In this document: positions 37,269 to 46,395 of the stretch, piece after piece
Layout: each line of letters begins with the position of its first letter
Numbering within the stretch: position 1 is the first letter of the stretch
Assembly: GCA_030066985.1 (NCBI GenBank)
Contig: JASJAN010000008.1
Location: 62,001-126,000 of the forward strand
Origin: Desulfobacterales bacterium
GTDB taxonomy: Bacteria > Desulfobacterota > Desulfobacteria > Desulfobacterales > JAHEIW01
Direction of reading: 5' to 3'
Length of the DNA stretch: 64,000 bases
Position numbers and translations under genes: made by a program
The notes under the pieces: model-generated
Database searches by the model: none
The model's input: the letters and a program-made list of their open reading frames with translations, nothing else
Told to the model about the DNA's origin: nothing

Positions 37269-37391
37269 ACTGATGCCAACAAGATATGCTTCCAGAATGA
37301 CCTCCGAATAATAAAATCAACAAAGTATTTTGTTTCTTAATAATTTTTGTTAAGATTTTATTGCCATTCAAAATCCATCATCCTAAACACC

Positions 37392-39110
37392 ATGAAACTA
37401 TATCGGCTACATATCAGTCTCGTTTTTTACCTGGCGCTGCTTTTTTGTGGGCCGCTGGTTGAAGCGATCGAAGACCCAACTCCCCTCAAGCCGCCTGATA
37501 CCTCCAGTCCCCGGGCGACGACGAAAGTATTTAGAGACAATATAAACCGGGCCTATCAAAAAAGCCTGGTCAGTGGATATAAGAGACCCGATGTCGATGT
37601 TCATCTCGACCGTGCTGCTGCGTGCATTGACCTGAGCAAGGTTGCGCCCAACGTGGTCCAGGATGTGGGCGTCGAAACGGCATTGCTTCTGAAAGAGATC
37701 TTCGACCGCATTGAATTGCCGCCCTTTGAAGAGGTACCCGATAAAGCAACGGTTGATTCTGAAGGCCTGACGCGTTGGACGATTCCGAATACCGCCATAA
37801 CGATTGTCAAAGTTGAAGAAGGACCGCGTCAGGGGGAATTTCTCTTCAGCGCCGATACGGTTGCGCGCGTGCGGGAGTATTACGACAATGTGGCGCATCT
37901 GCCTTATAAATCCGGTGCCTCGGTTGGCGCCTATGAGGACTATATTTTTGGGCCCGGGCCGATGATTCCACAAAGATGGATCCGCAAACTACCCGCCTGG
38001 GCCAAATTTGGCATTCTGGATCAGGCGATATGGCAATGGTTCGGGATGTTGCTCACATTATTGATCGGGGGCGCACTGACTTTTCTAGTCTTTCGCTGGA
38101 CGCGGCACAGGCCCACTGATACTGAGAAAACAGATGCCGAACCCACGGTTGCCAGATGGTCCTGGCGCCGGCTGGCCTTCCCGGTCGTCTGGATTCTGCT
38201 CATCCTAATTAGTGACTATTTTTTGGACGAACAGATCAATATTACCGGCCAAGTACTTAAAATAACCAAAATTACTTTGCGGGTTCTCTTATTTATTGCC
38301 AGCGGCTGGGCCATTGTTGTCATTGGCAACGGTATTGCGGAATTTATCATCACATCCAAACGGGCCTTTGCCAGAACCATCGATGCCAATCTGGTGCGAC
38401 TCGTTACCCGCCTGGTCACTTTGGTGCTTTTGTTTGTGCTGCTGTGGAATACGAGTGATTACCTGGGGATGTCTTTTACCGCGGTGTTTGCCTCGGCCGG
38501 TATTGTTGGTCTGGGTATTGCCCTGGCTGCGCGAGAAACCCTGGCCAACTTTTTCGGGGGCATCAGCATTTTTTTGGATCGCCCGTTTAAATCCGGCGAT
38601 TATATTGTGCTGGATTCGGGTGAGCGCGGTCGGGTCGTCGAGGTGGGTATGCGCAGCACGCGGATCATCACCCGCGATGATATCCTGATTTCGATACCCA
38701 ATTCCCTGATCACCAATACCAAGGTCGTCAACCAAAGTGCCCCGCGCAACCGGTTCAGGGTGCGCATCAAAGTGGGTGTGGCCTACGGCTCTGATGTGGA
38801 CCAGGTGCAGGAAGTGCTGCTAACCGCTGCACGTGACAATAAAATGGTGGCCTTTGTGCCCGATCCGCGGGTTCGATTCCGGCAGTTTGGTGACTCAGCC
38901 CTTGATTTTGAGCTGCTATGCTGGGCACGGCGCCCTGAAGACAGGGGCCGCTTGGTGCATGAGCTTAACCTTCAAATTTATAAAGATTTTGCTGCCGCCG
39001 GTATTGAAATCCCCTTTCCACAACGCGATGTCCACTTGCAACCGCAATCCAAAGATTTTGAAAAAGCCGCATCATCACCTTTAACCCATAAGGCGGACAG
39101 CGCGGATTGA
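37392..39110 (+). CDS. Large MscS-family mechanosensitive channel with periplasmic domain
   Basis: A 572-residue channel. A signal peptide (LVFYLALLFCGPLVEA) is followed by a periplasmic N-terminal domain (about 30-195) and several helices. The MscS pore helix and beta domain follow (ASAGIVGLGIALAARETLANFFGG at ~375-398, then FLDRPFKSGDYIVL), and a C-terminal domain with IEIPFPQRDVHL. It is more like the larger MscK/MscM-style members than the 362-residue channel at 19804. The ATG at 37392 gives the complete signal peptide; the earlier in-frame start is rejected. Confidence 0.9.
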   Translation: MKLYRLHISLVFYLALLFCGPLVEAIEDPTPLKPPDTSSPRATTKVFRDNINRAYQKSLVSGYKRPDVDVHLDRAAACIDLSKVAPNVVQDVGVETALLLKEIFDRIELPPFEEVPDKATVDSEGLTRWTIPNTAITIVKVEEGPRQGEFLFSADTVARVREYYDNVAHLPYKSGASVGAYEDYIFGPGPMIPQRWIRKLPAWAKFGILDQAIWQWFGMLLTLLIGGALTFLVFRWTRHRPTDTEKTDAEPTVARWSWRRLAFPVVWILLILISDYFLDEQINITGQVLKITKITLRVLLFIASGWAIVVIGNGIAEFIITSKRAFARTIDANLVRLVTRLVTLVLLFVLLWNTSDYLGMSFTAVFASAGIVGLGIALAARETLANFFGGISIFLDRPFKSGDYIVLDSGERGRVVEVGMRSTRIITRDDILISIPNSLITNTKVVNQSAPRNRFRVRIKVGVAYGSDVDQVQEVLLTAARDNKMVAFVPDPRVRFRQFGDSALDFELLCWARRPEDRGRLVHELNLQIYKDFAAAGIEIPFPQRDVHLQPQSKDFEKAASSPLTHKADSAD

Positions 39111-39113
39111 ATC

Positions 39114-39895
39114 TCAGCCGGCTGTCTGCCCCTCAACACAGTTGTCTGAATTGACGCGTCTATGAAACAGGCGTTGATACTGAATCATGGCGCTAAGGGT
39201 ATGCTGGACGTAGTCGATACGCGCTTCGCTGACGCGCCGGTTAAACGATTGGTTAAAACCGGGGTGGCTTTGCGGTGCAACAGCTGTTAGCGGCGGCCAT
39301 CAATTGACAGCAATTTGGCCGCTGCCAGCAGGACCCAGTGATCGGCCTCAACCTCGGTTTTATGGGCACGGCTGCTTGCTAAATATACCAGGGCATCGAC
39401 AGCCGCCTTCAACCAGAGCGGTGAAGGGTCAAGTTCATAGAGCATCAGCAATCCCAAGGCCGCTTCACCCGGATAGTAAAGGGATTTCCATTTATCCCAG
39501 CGACCGCCCTCGGTCGGTATATATTTGCTGTAAAAACTGCCATTCGGTTTTTGCATATAGCGAAGAAAGTGTCCCAGTTTTTGCAGATCGGCGACGGATG
39601 TTTCTTCGGGCGCTATTTTTTCGGTACCGAGCAAAGTCACCAGTCCTAAACCGGTGCCACCCAGTTTGGCCTGCCGGGTTGGCGAGCTCAAGCTCAAATG
39701 CGGCTCGGACCAGATCGTCAGTAGGTCGGGCCGGTCAGGGACAGGGTCCATGGCCCTCTGCTTTAAAAATCGCCCGGCGCGGATCATGGCGGCCTGGACC
39801 CGATGATTCGGTTGCGGATTTAAATACATGGCCATTGGGTGGCTTTCGGCAGGAAAACAACGGATACCCGATTTGCAAATCAGCGGTTTTCTCAA
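39114..39895 (-). pseudogene. Frameshifted remnant of an alpha/alpha-barrel-like protein gene
   Basis: On the minus strand one open frame (39895 to a stop at 39287) encodes a Trp/Tyr/Gly-rich segment (GSFYSKYI, KWKSLYYPGEAALGLLMLYE) that looks like part of a helical alpha/alpha-barrel. After that stop, another frame (stop at 39114-39116) continues for about 55 codons with protein-like composition (SEARIDYVQHTLSAMIQYQRL). This suggests a frameshift near 39290-39320 in a once-longer gene. The only start for the first part is a TTG without a clear ribosome site, so the 5' end may also be lost. A weakly expressed gene ending at 39287 is the alternative. Confidence 0.55.
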
Positions 39896-40010
39896 GCCGA
39901 TCTGAAGTCATCAGTCTGTTTGCCGATACCGCATCGATCTTGACAATTGATGCAAATCCTTTAAAGATGGAGCGACCATCAATCCTAAACTTTTTACAAG
40001 GAGACTGACA

Positions 40011-40790
40011 TTGGAAAAAGACGTTTGGTTGCAGAACCTGACTTGGGAGGATGTCAAACAGAGAACCGTCGAATGCCAGGGGACGATTATCCTGCCAATC
40101 GGCAGCACTGAACAACACGGTGCCCATCTGCCGGTGGGAACCGATACCATGGTAGCCAATGCGATTGCCGAAGCGGCAGCCCAGAAAGCCGGGGTGTTGG
40201 TGGCACCGCCTTTATGGTTTGGCTGGAGTCCGCATCATCTGGTTCTGCCGGGCACGATGTCGATCAGAGCCGAGGTACTGATCGAGGTTGCTTTTGACAT
40301 GATCAAATCCCTTGCCAGCCATCATTTTGATAAATTTATCCTGCTCAACGGTCATCGGATCGTTAATGTGGCCTGGATGCAAATCGCAGCCGAAAGAGCG
40401 AAAAGGGAGTTGGGCGTCATGGTGATCATATTCGATCCGGCCTATATGTCCAAAGAATTCACAGCAGGGATTGAGTGGGGTGAAGTCGGCCATGCCGAAG
40501 AGATCGAGGGCTCGCATATGTGGTATTGCTATCCGGATCTGGTGAAGATGGACAGGGCCCAAGACAACCCCCACCAGCATGATCCCATCTATCATGTGGA
40601 TCCGCGCTATGCCGGTGATACCCTCTGCTATGTTCCCAGCAGCCCGGCCGAAATGGAGGTGCTGGCTAAAAAATCCGGCGGCACCTCAGGGGTTTCAACA
40701 AAGGCTTCACAGGCGTTGGGCAAGAACTATCATGATCATCTGGTTGAGCGCATGCTGGAGGCCATTGCCTTTTTACAAAAACAGTCCTAA
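40011..40790 (+). CDS. Creatininase-family amidohydrolase
   Basis: A 259-residue member of the creatininase/creatinine amidohydrolase family, metal-dependent enzymes opening cyclic amides. Family motif LPIGSTEQHGAHLPVGTDT (about 29-47) supplies Glu, His and Asp metal ligands; the HAEEIEGSHM segment near 165 supplies another Glu. The NGHGGN motif usual in this family reads NGHRIVN here (about 114). It starts at TTG with AAGGAG seven bases upstream. It stands at the head of the lactam/peptide block, convergent with accC. The substrate is not known; a cyclic amide is possible given pxpABC nearby. Confidence 0.83.
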   Translation: MEKDVWLQNLTWEDVKQRTVECQGTIILPIGSTEQHGAHLPVGTDTMVANAIAEAAAQKAGVLVAPPLWFGWSPHHLVLPGTMSIRAEVLIEVAFDMIKSLASHHFDKFILLNGHRIVNVAWMQIAAERAKRELGVMVIIFDPAYMSKEFTAGIEWGEVGHAEEIEGSHMWYCYPDLVKMDRAQDNPHQHDPIYHVDPRYAGDTLCYVPSSPAEMEVLAKKSGGTSGVSTKASQALGKNYHDHLVERMLEAIAFLQKQS

Positions 40791-40800
40791 CCGCATCAGT

Positions 40801-42159
40801 TCAGTCAGGGTCGTTCCATTTTTCCAGAAAATGGGTGTCGATGTTGCCACGATTAAAATCTTCATCTGCCAACACCTGTTGATGGAAGGGGATCGTGGTC
40901 TTAATACCCTCAATTTGAAATTCGGCCAGCGCTCTTTGCATGCGCTTAATGGCCATGCGGCGATCGGCGGCCCACACCACTAATTTACCAATCAGGGAAT
41001 CATAAAAAGGCGATATGTGATATGGGTTGAAAATATGGGTGTCAATGCGCACACCCGGCCCGGCCGGCAGGATCAGATCGGTGATGTCACCGGGGGACGG
41101 CATAAAGTTGTCATCCGGATCGGCGGCATTAATGCGGCACTCCAGCGACCAGCCGTTCAGGTGGATGTCATCCTGCTTCAGTGTTAATTTTTCTCCCTGG
41201 GCCAGCAGAACCTGCTGCTGCACGATATCGATTCCGGTCACCAGCTCGGTGACCGGGTGCTCGACTTGAACCCGGGCGTTGACTTCCATAAAATAAAAAT
41301 TTTTGTTTTTATCCACCAGAAACTCGATGGTGCCGGCATTGGTGTACCCGACCAGTCGGGCGACCTGAATGGCAGTCTCTCCCAATTTGCTTCGCAATTC
41401 TTCATCAACAAAAGGGGAGGGCGACTCTTCAAGTAGTTTCTGATAACGCATCTGGATACTGCATTCCCGCTCTCCCAGATGAATAAAGTTGTCGAAATGA
41501 TCGCCGAGTATCTGGATTTCGATGTGACGCGGCTTTTCGATATATTTTTCAAGATAGAGGTCCGGGTTGCCAAAGGCTGCACGGGCCTCCCCGGAAGCCA
41601 CCGCAACGGCATCCGCCAGCTCCTTTTGGTCATGGGCGATGCGCATACCTCTACCGCCTCCGCCCCCCGAGGCCTTCAAGATAACTGGATAGCCTACATC
41701 AGCGGCAATTTGAAACGCTTCTTCAGGTGAGGATATGATGTCTTCACTTCCCGGTATAATCGCAATGCCAGCTGCCATTAGGTTTTTGCGGGCTGCTGAT
41801 TTGTTGCCGGATGCAGCGATGCACTCAGCTGATGGTCCGATAAATATCAGTTTGTTATCCACACACGCTTGGGCAAAATCAGCATTTTCAGACAAAAACC
41901 CATACCCGGGGTGGATGGCAGCGACATCATTATTGGTTGCCGCCTGGATGATGCGATCGATGTTCAAATAGCTTTTGCGGCTTAGTGCAGGGCCAATATG
42001 AACAGCTTGATCCGCATATTTGACATGCAGCGCGTCTGCGTCCGCCTCTGAATAGACCGCTACGGTTTCAATGCCCATTTCCTTGCAAGCGCGTATGATC
42101 CGAACGGCGATCTCACCTCGGTTGGCGATCAAGATCTTGTTAAACGGCTTCTGTGCCAT
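40801..42159 (-). CDS. accC: Biotin carboxylase
   Basis: A 452-residue ATP-grasp enzyme that carboxylates protein-bound biotin. It begins NKILIANRGEIAVRIIRACKEMG and carries the glycine-rich lid KASGGGGGRGMRI (about 162-174), the EKYIEKPRHIEIQ segment and the active-site MEVNARVQVEHPVTE. The length is normal. It lies downstream of accB with an 18-base gap. It is not linked to accA/accD here, but it is close to pxpB and pxpC, homologues of urea-carboxylase carboxyltransferase domains, so a role other than fatty-acid synthesis is plausible. Confidence 0.94.
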   Translation of the reverse strand: MAQKPFNKILIANRGEIAVRIIRACKEMGIETVAVYSEADADALHVKYADQAVHIGPALSRKSYLNIDRIIQAATNNDVAAIHPGYGFLSENADFAQACVDNKLIFIGPSAECIAASGNKSAARKNLMAAGIAIIPGSEDIISSPEEAFQIAADVGYPVILKASGGGGGRGMRIAHDQKELADAVAVASGEARAAFGNPDLYLEKYIEKPRHIEIQILGDHFDNFIHLGERECSIQMRYQKLLEESPSPFVDEELRSKLGETAIQVARLVGYTNAGTIEFLVDKNKNFYFMEVNARVQVEHPVTELVTGIDIVQQQVLLAQGEKLTLKQDDIHLNGWSLECRINAADPDDNFMPSPGDITDLILPAGPGVRIDTHIFNPYHISPFYDSLIGKLVVWAADRRMAIKRMQRALAEFQIEGIKTTIPFHQQVLADEDFNRGNIDTHFLEKWNDPD

Positions 42160-42177
42160 TGAGAACCTCGGCTGAAT

Positions 42178-42444
42178 TCAATCCGTCTGGGATGTAGCGG
42201 TCTCGATTTCGATCAGCTCCTGGTTTTTCATGACCGGTTCTTCATTCTCAACCAGAATTTTTTTGACCGTTCCGGGCTGATCCGCCCGTAGCTCAGTGAA
42301 TATTTTCATGGATTCAATCATACAGACCACATCTGATGCATTCACCTTTTGGCCAATTTCCACAAGTGGTTTTTCTCCCGGGGCTGAGGCCCGATAAAAG
42401 GTCCCCATGACCGGTGAAATGATTTTGTATGTGTTCGCTCCCAT
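42178..42444 (-). CDS. accB: Biotin carboxyl carrier protein (biotin/lipoyl domain)
   Basis: An 88-residue protein that is almost only a biotinyl domain, with the modified lysine in ESMKI (near residue 50) instead of the usual EAMKM. Start-region motif ISPVMGTFYRASAPGE is typical of acetyl-CoA-carboxylase-type carriers, but the long N-terminal region of AccB is missing. The ATG at 42444 has AAAGGAG upstream; an in-frame TTG at 42462 is rejected. It is the first gene of accB-accC, divergent from the TRAP genes. Confidence 0.9.
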   Translation of the reverse strand: MGANTYKIISPVMGTFYRASAPGEKPLVEIGQKVNASDVVCMIESMKIFTELRADQPGTVKKILVENEEPVMKNQELIEIETATSQTD

Positions 42445-42594
42445 TCCGCTATCTCCTTTCAACGCTTAGAAATCATATACAATTTGCGCAGGATTACGTT
42501 CCCATCTGAAACCGGTGTTGCGCTTGGTTTGCGGTATTCATATCTAACTATTTTAAAAAACTGATGATCGTCCCTTTTTTTAAATAAAACACGC

Positions 42595-42621
42595 TTGACA
42601 CATATTTGGAATATATGTCAA
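42595..42621. promoter_or_regulatory. Palindromic operator-like site upstream of dctP/accB
   Basis: A 27-base palindrome: TTGACACATATT, centre TGG, AATATATGTCAA, with one mismatch in 12 paired bases. It lies between divergent accB and the TRAP operon, about 58 bases before the dctP start and 150 before accB. It is the size and form of a dimeric repressor site (for example GntR- or IclR-type). No regulator gene is found nearby. Confidence 0.5.
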
Positions 42622-42678
42622 CTTAAATTTCGAATTGTTCAGTATCCCATCACATCATCGTAAAAGGAGGAATTGATA

Positions 42679-43671
42679 ATGAAAAAACTGATGCTTGTTT
42701 CGCTGTGTCTCATTTTTGTCCTCATGTCTTTTTCAGGTGCTTTGGCCAAGACGAAATGGGATCTGCATTTGAACTATCCGGCCGGCAACTTTCATTCAAA
42801 GGGTGCTCAGGAATTTGCCGATAAGGTAAAGGCAGCCACCAACGGGGAGCTGACGATTGTACTGCATCCCGGTGCTGCATTGGGCTTTAAGGGGCCCGAA
42901 CTGCTGCGCGCGGTGGCTGAAGGACAGCTGGTTGTTGCCGAAGTTCCTACCGGCATGGTCGAGGGTGATGCTCCCACACTGGCGCTAACCGCCCAGCCCT
43001 TCATTTCGAGCAACGCCTTTGAGCAACGCCTTTTGTATCAGCTGGCCAAACCGACCTATGCCAAAATCTTAAAAAAATTCAATCAGTTCACCCTGTACAC
43101 TTCGGTATGGCCGTTTTCCGGCATTTATACCCAGCGGGCTATCGATGCACAGGGAGATCTGAAGGGTCTTAAAATGCGGGTCTATGACGGCACCGGGCTC
43201 GCGTTTGGTAAAGCGACCGGCATTGCCGCCCGCAAGATGCCCTTCAGCGAAGTCTATCCTGCGATGAAGGCCGGGTTGTTGGATTCCATGTACACCTCGT
43301 CGGTGTCCGGCGTTGATGCCAAGGCCTGGGAGGTCCTTAAGTATTTTACGCCCATCAATATTGTCGGCCCGGTGAATATGATCAACGTCAACCTGGATGC
43401 CTGGAACAAGCTGCCCAAAAACATCCAGCAGACGGTGCTTGAGATTGCAGCTCAAATGGAAGACGATATGTGGAACCTGGCCGGCGACATGGACCGCAAA
43501 AGCCGGACCAAACTGATGGAAAACGGCATGAACATCAAGCCCGTCAGCAATGAATTCCGCATGCAATTGGACGCCATTGGCAAGCAGCTGCGAACCGAAT
43601 GGGCCAAAAAAGCAGGGGCCGACGCCCAAAAGATATTAGAAGAATATGAACGGATAACGGGACGTCGCTAG
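42679..43671 (+). CDS. TRAP transporter substrate-binding protein (DctP family)
   Basis: A 330-residue periplasmic protein with a signal peptide (cleaved near GALA-KTK). The DctP family pattern is present: P-x-x-x-x-H-x-K-G-A-x-x-F-A, LHPGAALGFKGPELLRAV, and F-x-G-x-Y around 145-150 (WPFSGIY), then MPFSEVYPAMKAGLLDS. The typical conserved Arg (LKMRVYDG, near 170) binds carboxylate ligands. The ATG at 42679 follows AAAGGAGG. With the two downstream genes it makes a complete sodium-dependent TRAP system. Ligand unknown; oxoproline or another amide acid is possible from context. Confidence 0.92.
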   Translation: MKKLMLVSLCLIFVLMSFSGALAKTKWDLHLNYPAGNFHSKGAQEFADKVKAATNGELTIVLHPGAALGFKGPELLRAVAEGQLVVAEVPTGMVEGDAPTLALTAQPFISSNAFEQRLLYQLAKPTYAKILKKFNQFTLYTSVWPFSGIYTQRAIDAQGDLKGLKMRVYDGTGLAFGKATGIAARKMPFSEVYPAMKAGLLDSMYTSSVSGVDAKAWEVLKYFTPINIVGPVNMINVNLDAWNKLPKNIQQTVLEIAAQMEDDMWNLAGDMDRKSRTKLMENGMNIKPVSNEFRMQLDAIGKQLRTEWAKKAGADAQKILEEYERITGRR

Positions 43672-43694
43672 CCGGACTTTGCGATCACACAATT

Positions 43695-43730
43695 GAGCAG
43701 GCCTGCACCAAGACGTTGCCGGGCTTGCTC
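43695..43730 (+). other. Intercistronic hairpin between dctP and dctQ
   Basis: GAGCAGGCC (43695-43703) pairs with the complementary GGGCTTGCTC region (43721-43730) with one mismatch, and no T run follows. Such hairpins often stabilise the binding-protein mRNA so it is made in excess. That role is inferred here. Confidence 0.45.
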
Positions 43731-43759
43731 ACTTCCACAACCGATCCGATGGTGTCAAG

Positions 43760-44263
43760 ATGAGCAGCCTTGTGCGGTTGATTGAAAACCTCAGTAACTG
43801 GGTGGCCCGGATTTCTGCGGTTATGCTGGGGCTGATGACCCTATTGATTCTGGTTGAAATCTTTCTTTGGAACACATTTTCAAAAACCACGCTGATTGCC
43901 GATGAGTACTGCGCCTATGGCCTGGCGGCCATTATTTTTCTGGGAGCCGGCTATTGCCTGAAAGAAAAGGGGCACATCCGCATTACCCTTGTGCTGGGCT
44001 TTTTGCCGCAAAAATTATCCAGAATCATCACCTTTGTGGCCACCGGTGTGACCACGCTGTTTATGGGTTACTTGTGGTGGTATCTGTTAAAAATGGTACG
44101 GGCGGCCATACGCTATAATTCAACCTCAGGGACGCTGACCAACACCCCTTTGTGGATACCGCAAGTGGTGATGCTCATCGGCGCCGCCTGTTTTTTGCTG
44201 CAGCTGTTTGCCACGACCCTAAAAACCTATGAGGCCATCGAAACTGGGGAGGAAGTCGTCTGA
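43760..44263 (+). CDS. TRAP transporter small permease (DctQ family)
   Basis: A 167-residue membrane protein with four predicted helices and the DctQ pattern (L-x-x-x-G-A-x-Y-C-L-K-E-K-G-H-I-R around residues 65-80). It is the small integral subunit joining the DctP receptor to DctM. The stop overlaps the start of dctM (TGATGG). Confidence 0.9.
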   Translation: MSSLVRLIENLSNWVARISAVMLGLMTLLILVEIFLWNTFSKTTLIADEYCAYGLAAIIFLGAGYCLKEKGHIRITLVLGFLPQKLSRIITFVATGVTTLFMGYLWWYLLKMVRAAIRYNSTSGTLTNTPLWIPQVVMLIGAACFLLQLFATTLKTYEAIETGEEVV

Positions 44264-45570
44264 TGGAAGCGAACCTGATGATGGCGCTGGTCGTTTTCGG
44301 CATATTATTTTTGACGCTGGCATCCGGTATCTGGGTGGGATTTTCACTGTTTATTGTCGGCTTTATGGGCATGGTCATCTACAGCCCGCTGCCGGCCGGC
44401 AACAACATGGCCTCCTCAGTATGGGCCACCATTGAAAAATGGGAATATGTCGCCCTGCCGCTGTTTATTCTGATGGGAGAAATCCTGTATCGCTCCGGAA
44501 TTTCCGAAAAACTGTTTAAGTCTCTGGTGCCCTGGCTCTACCGGCTTCCCGGCGGGCTGCTCCTGATGAACATCGTCTCGTGCACGCTGTTTGCCGCGGT
44601 CTCAGGCTCAAGCGCTGCCACAACAGCCACCGTCGGCCGCATCACGCTGGCTGAGTTTGACAAGCTGGGCTATGACCGACGCCTGGCCATGGGCTCTTTG
44701 GCCGGGGCCGGCACCCTGGGATTTTTGATACCGCCGTCTTTGATCATGATCGTTTATGCCATTTTAGCAGAGGTGTCGATTGGCAAAATGTTTATGGCCG
44801 GTATTTTGCCGGGTTTGCTGCTGTCAGGCATTTATTCCTGCTACATCATTTACCGCGGTATCCGCAATCCTGAGATTGCACCCAAAACCCAAGAAAGCTA
44901 CAGTTGGAAAGAGCGGCTGGTGGGCCTCAAGGACCTGGCACCCACCGTGATTTTGATTCTGATGGTTTTGGGAAGTATTTATGGCGGTGTGGCCACCCCG
45001 ACAGAAGCAGCCGCTTTAGGGGTTTTGGGCGCTACCGTGTTTGCGTTTCTCAACCGCCAGATGAATTTAAAAATTCTATTTGAATGTCTGGTGGGCGCGG
45101 TGAAAACCAATGCCATGATCATGATGATCGTTGTGGGCGCCGGTTTTTTATCGCGGGTCATGGGATTCTTGGGCATCCCGGCGGCCATTACCCGCACGAT
45201 CACTGAATTGGGTCTTTCCCCTTATATGCTGATGATCCTGCTGGGTGTCTTTTATGTCATCCTGGGCTGTCTGCTCGATGGCTTCTCGATTGTGGTGATG
45301 ACATTGCCCATTGCCCTGCCCATGGTAACGGCTGCCGGTTTTGATCCCATCTGGTTTGGCATCTATCTGATCCTGATGGTGGAAGTCAGCCAGATTACGC
45401 CACCAGTAGGTTTTAACCTGTTTGTCATTCAGGGCTTGACGGACGAGCCGATCGTGCGGGTGGCCAAGTACGCCTTACCCTTTTTCTTTTTGATGCTCCT
45501 GACAACGGCCATTCTGACGATTTTCCCTAAAATTGCGCTGTTTCTTCCTAACTTGATGACCATGAAATAG
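44263..45570 (+). CDS. TRAP transporter large permease (DctM family)
   Basis: A 435-residue transmembrane protein with about 12 helices, the ion-coupled translocation channel. Characteristic motifs include A-A-V-S-G-S-S-A-A-T-T-A-T-V-G (about 108-122), FLIPPSLIMIVYA, GVATPTEAAALGVLG and QITPPVGFNLFV. Coupled to dctQ. pxpA follows 44 bases later, so the TRAP genes and pxpABC appear to be one operon. Confidence 0.95.
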   Translation: MEANLMMALVVFGILFLTLASGIWVGFSLFIVGFMGMVIYSPLPAGNNMASSVWATIEKWEYVALPLFILMGEILYRSGISEKLFKSLVPWLYRLPGGLLLMNIVSCTLFAAVSGSSAATTATVGRITLAEFDKLGYDRRLAMGSLAGAGTLGFLIPPSLIMIVYAILAEVSIGKMFMAGILPGLLLSGIYSCYIIYRGIRNPEIAPKTQESYSWKERLVGLKDLAPTVILILMVLGSIYGGVATPTEAAALGVLGATVFAFLNRQMNLKILFECLVGAVKTNAMIMMIVVGAGFLSRVMGFLGIPAAITRTITELGLSPYMLMILLGVFYVILGCLLDGFSIVVMTLPIALPMVTAAGFDPIWFGIYLILMVEVSQITPPVGFNLFVIQGLTDEPIVRVAKYALPFFFLMLLTTAILTIFPKIALFLPNLMTMK

Positions 45571-45614
45571 GCCGCCGTTAGGATGGCACTTTTTTTGTTG
45601 AAAGGAGGCCTGCA

Positions 45615-46388
45615 GTGAAAAGAATCGACCTCAACTGCGATATGGGCGAGAGTTTTGGTGCCTATAAACTGGGCATGGATGAAGCGGTCATCGAATACAT
45701 TACTTCTGCTAATATTGCCTGCGCCTGGCACGCCGGTGATCCGTCGGTAATGAGCCACACGGTTGCCATTGCGGTTGAACATGGCGTGGGGGTAGGCGCC
45801 CACCCGGGATACCCTGATTTGCTGGGCTTCGGGCGCCGCAACCTGGATTGCTCCATGGATGAGCTGCGCAATTACGTCATCTATCAAGTCGGTGCTCTGC
45901 AGGCGTTTTGCAGCGCTCATGGGACCCGCCTGCAGCACGTCAAACCCCATGGCGCGCTGTATTTGACAGCTGTCGAAAATGAAGACGTCGCGCGGGCAGT
46001 TGCCGAAGCCATCGTACAGGTGAATCCGGATCTGCTGTATGTCGCATTGGCCGGTGCCAAAGGGCAACTCATGACGCGTATTGGCCAGGAAGTCGGACTC
46101 AAAGTGGTTTACGAAGCCTTTCCAGACCGGGCTTACAGCCCTGAAGGAACCCTGGTCTCCCGGCGCCTACCCGGGGCGGTGATCAAAGATCCCCAGGCGG
46201 TTTCAGAACGGGCACTTAAAATGGTTCAAGAAGGTGTTGTCATTGCAGCCGACGGCACCACCATCCCGTTAGAAGCCCAAACTTTGTGCGTGCATGGTGA
46301 CAATCCTGAGGCGGTGGCGCTTGTCAAAGGCATTCGCCAAACGCTTGAGGCCGATGGGGTAGCGGTAACGCCCATGGGAAAGGAATGA
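45615..46388 (+). CDS. pxpA: 5-oxoprolinase subunit A (LamB/YcsF family)
   Basis: A 257-residue protein of the LamB/YcsF family. It opens IDLNCDMGESFG, then ANIACAWHAGDP, VGAHPGYPDLLGFGRR and KPHGALY, all family hallmarks. In bacteria PxpABC hydrolyses 5-oxoproline (pyroglutamate) with ATP to glutamate. The GTG start follows AAAGGAGG. It is followed at once by pxpB and pxpC. Substrate specificity is inferred from the family. Confidence 0.93.
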   Translation: MKRIDLNCDMGESFGAYKLGMDEAVIEYITSANIACAWHAGDPSVMSHTVAIAVEHGVGVGAHPGYPDLLGFGRRNLDCSMDELRNYVIYQVGALQAFCSAHGTRLQHVKPHGALYLTAVENEDVARAVAEAIVQVNPDLLYVALAGAKGQLMTRIGQEVGLKVVYEAFPDRAYSPEGTLVSRRLPGAVIKDPQAVSERALKMVQEGVVIAADGTTIPLEAQTLCVHGDNPEAVALVKGIRQTLEADGVAVTPMGKE

Positions 46389-46395
46389 GTGCCTG

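Noticed and set aside
39735-40127. A 130-residue minus-strand frame overlapping the creatininase start
   Set aside because: It is antisense to the start of a clear creatininase gene and out of frame with the remnant at 39114-39895, with no ribosome site.
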